From RGIG2161 sp964525525 (GTDB lineage: Bacteria > Bacillota > Clostridia > Oscillospirales > CAG-272): a stretch of 6,820 bases of DNA. Each line of letters begins with the position of its first letter. Positions within the stretch are counted from its first letter, which is position 1. The translations under genes were made by a program, and so were the position numbers. Below the pieces are notes generated by a model that saw nothing but the letters and a program-made list of their open reading frames with translations, searched no databases and had not been told where the DNA came from. The DNA is taken from positions 1-6,820 of the forward strand of contig CAZGHD010000118.1 of assembly GCA_964525525.1 (NCBI GenBank). Reading direction: 5' to 3'. Shown here piece after piece: positions 6,190-6,820 of this stretch.

Positions 6190-6820
6190 AAATCTTCTCA
6201 AAGCTGTTTATCGGTTTAGTCTTTCTTCTTTTGTACGTACCCATCGTAGTGCTCATAATCTTCTCGTTTAACGAGTCGGGCAGCTTGGCGGAATTTACAG
6301 GATTTTCGCTCGTATGGTACGAGGAACTGTTCAACGACGAAGAAGCGCTCTCCGCACTGAGAAATTCCCTCGTTTTAGCAGTTCTCTCTTCGGTAATTGC
6401 TACGGTTATCGGCACTTTCGGAGCACTTGGACTTCACCGCATGAAAAACAGATACATAAAGGGCTCGGTCAACACTATTACGAATATCCCTATGATGAAC
6501 CCCGATATAGTCACCGGTGTTTCAATGATGCTTATGTTCGTTGCGGTCGCGGCTATCATAAAGTCAAATTCATTTTTCGGATTCGGTACCATGCTGATAG
6601 CGCACGTTACGTTCAACCTTCCCTACGTCATTCTCTCGGTCATGCCGAGATTCAGACAGCTTGATAAATCGCTGTCTGAAGCGGCGCAGGATCTCGGTTG
6701 TACTCCGTCCCGCGCGTTCTTCAAGGTAGAGTTGCCCGAGATCGTTCCCGGTATCGTATCCGGTCTTATGCTCGGATTCACCATGTCGCTTGACGATTTC
6801 GTTATAAGCCATTTCGTCAG
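6186..6820 (+). CDS. potC: Spermidine/putrescine-type ABC importer, permease PotC (3' truncated by window end)
   Basis: The frame opens with GTG and stays open to the window edge, giving 211 residues that begin MKIFSKLFIGLVFLLLYVPI. It is the second permease of the importer. The first membrane segment (about 7-28) ends in the PotC-like IIFSFNES. NIPMMNPDIVTG (100-111) follows further on, and the EAA loop is SLSEAAQDLGCTPSRA (162-177) ending in ELPEIVPGIVSG (182-193). The visible end, SLDDFVISHF (201-210), is a typical PotC stretch, so about 50 residues are probably missing if the protein has the usual length of about 260. In some Clostridia PotC is fused to the binding protein PotD; the window ends too early to tell. 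It overlaps potB by GTGA and has its own GGGAGG site. Confidence 0.92.
   Translation, partial: MKIFSKLFIGLVFLLLYVPIVVLIIFSFNESGSLAEFTGFSLVWYEELFNDEEALSALRNSLVLAVLSSVIATVIGTFGALGLHRMKNRYIKGSVNTITNIPMMNPDIVTGVSMMLMFVAVAAIIKSNSFFGFGTMLIAHVTFNLPYVILSVMPRFRQLDKSLSEAAQDLGCTPSRAFFKVELPEIVPGIVSGLMLGFTMSLDDFVISHFV

Overview
The window looks like part of a draft genome or metagenome-assembled scaffold from a spore-forming, gut-type member of the Firmicutes (class Clostridia, probably Oscillospirales/Ruminococcus-like). This rests on protein style (a clostridial regulator with a TPR-like C-terminus, a membrane M23 plus M50 protease pair of the SpoIVFA/SpoIVFB type, and a potABC operon), strong AGGAGG-like ribosome binding sites with GTG and TTG starts, and consensus sigma-A promoter elements. 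The taxonomic call is inference. Two runs of exactly 10 N (2714-2723 and 4037-4046) look like scaffold placeholders, not measured gaps.

Layout. (1) 3-827, plus strand: the C-terminal 274 codons of a probable helix-turn-helix regulator whose DNA-binding part lies before the window. (2) 866-908: a strong hairpin with T-tracts on both sides, serving as a shared terminator for the convergent genes around it. (3) 955-2325, minus strand: a complete MATE-family efflux transporter driven by a near-perfect TTGACA-18-TATAAT promoter at 2357-2386. (4) 2467-3271, plus strand: a membrane-anchored M23 (LytM-type) peptidase, interrupted by the first N run, followed after 7 nt by (5) 3279-3854, a 191-residue intramembrane M50 metalloprotease. 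The order and the topology of the pair resemble the sporulation operon spoIVFA-spoIVFB. (6) 3855-4216: a 362-bp non-coding region with the second N run, a candidate extended -10 element, and a terminator-like hairpin that falls in the probable leader of the next operon. (7) 4217-6820, plus strand: potA, potB and potC of a spermidine/putrescine-type ABC importer, joined by 4-nt ATGA and GTGA overlaps. potC runs off the right edge, and a substrate-binding protein gene (potD) would be expected just beyond it.

How the genes work together. PotA (ATPase) and PotB/PotC (permeases) form one inner-membrane importer. The M23/M50 pair probably forms one proteolytic module in which the membrane-anchored M23 protein controls or supports the M50 protease; in Bacillus the equivalent pair activates pro-sigma-K in the mother cell. 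The MATE pump and the regulator fragment are separate units pointing towards each other and share only the terminator. I found no mobile element, CRISPR array, tRNA or rRNA, and no convincing evidence of a wholly new system. The points most worth a second look are the M23/M50 pair and the potA leader.
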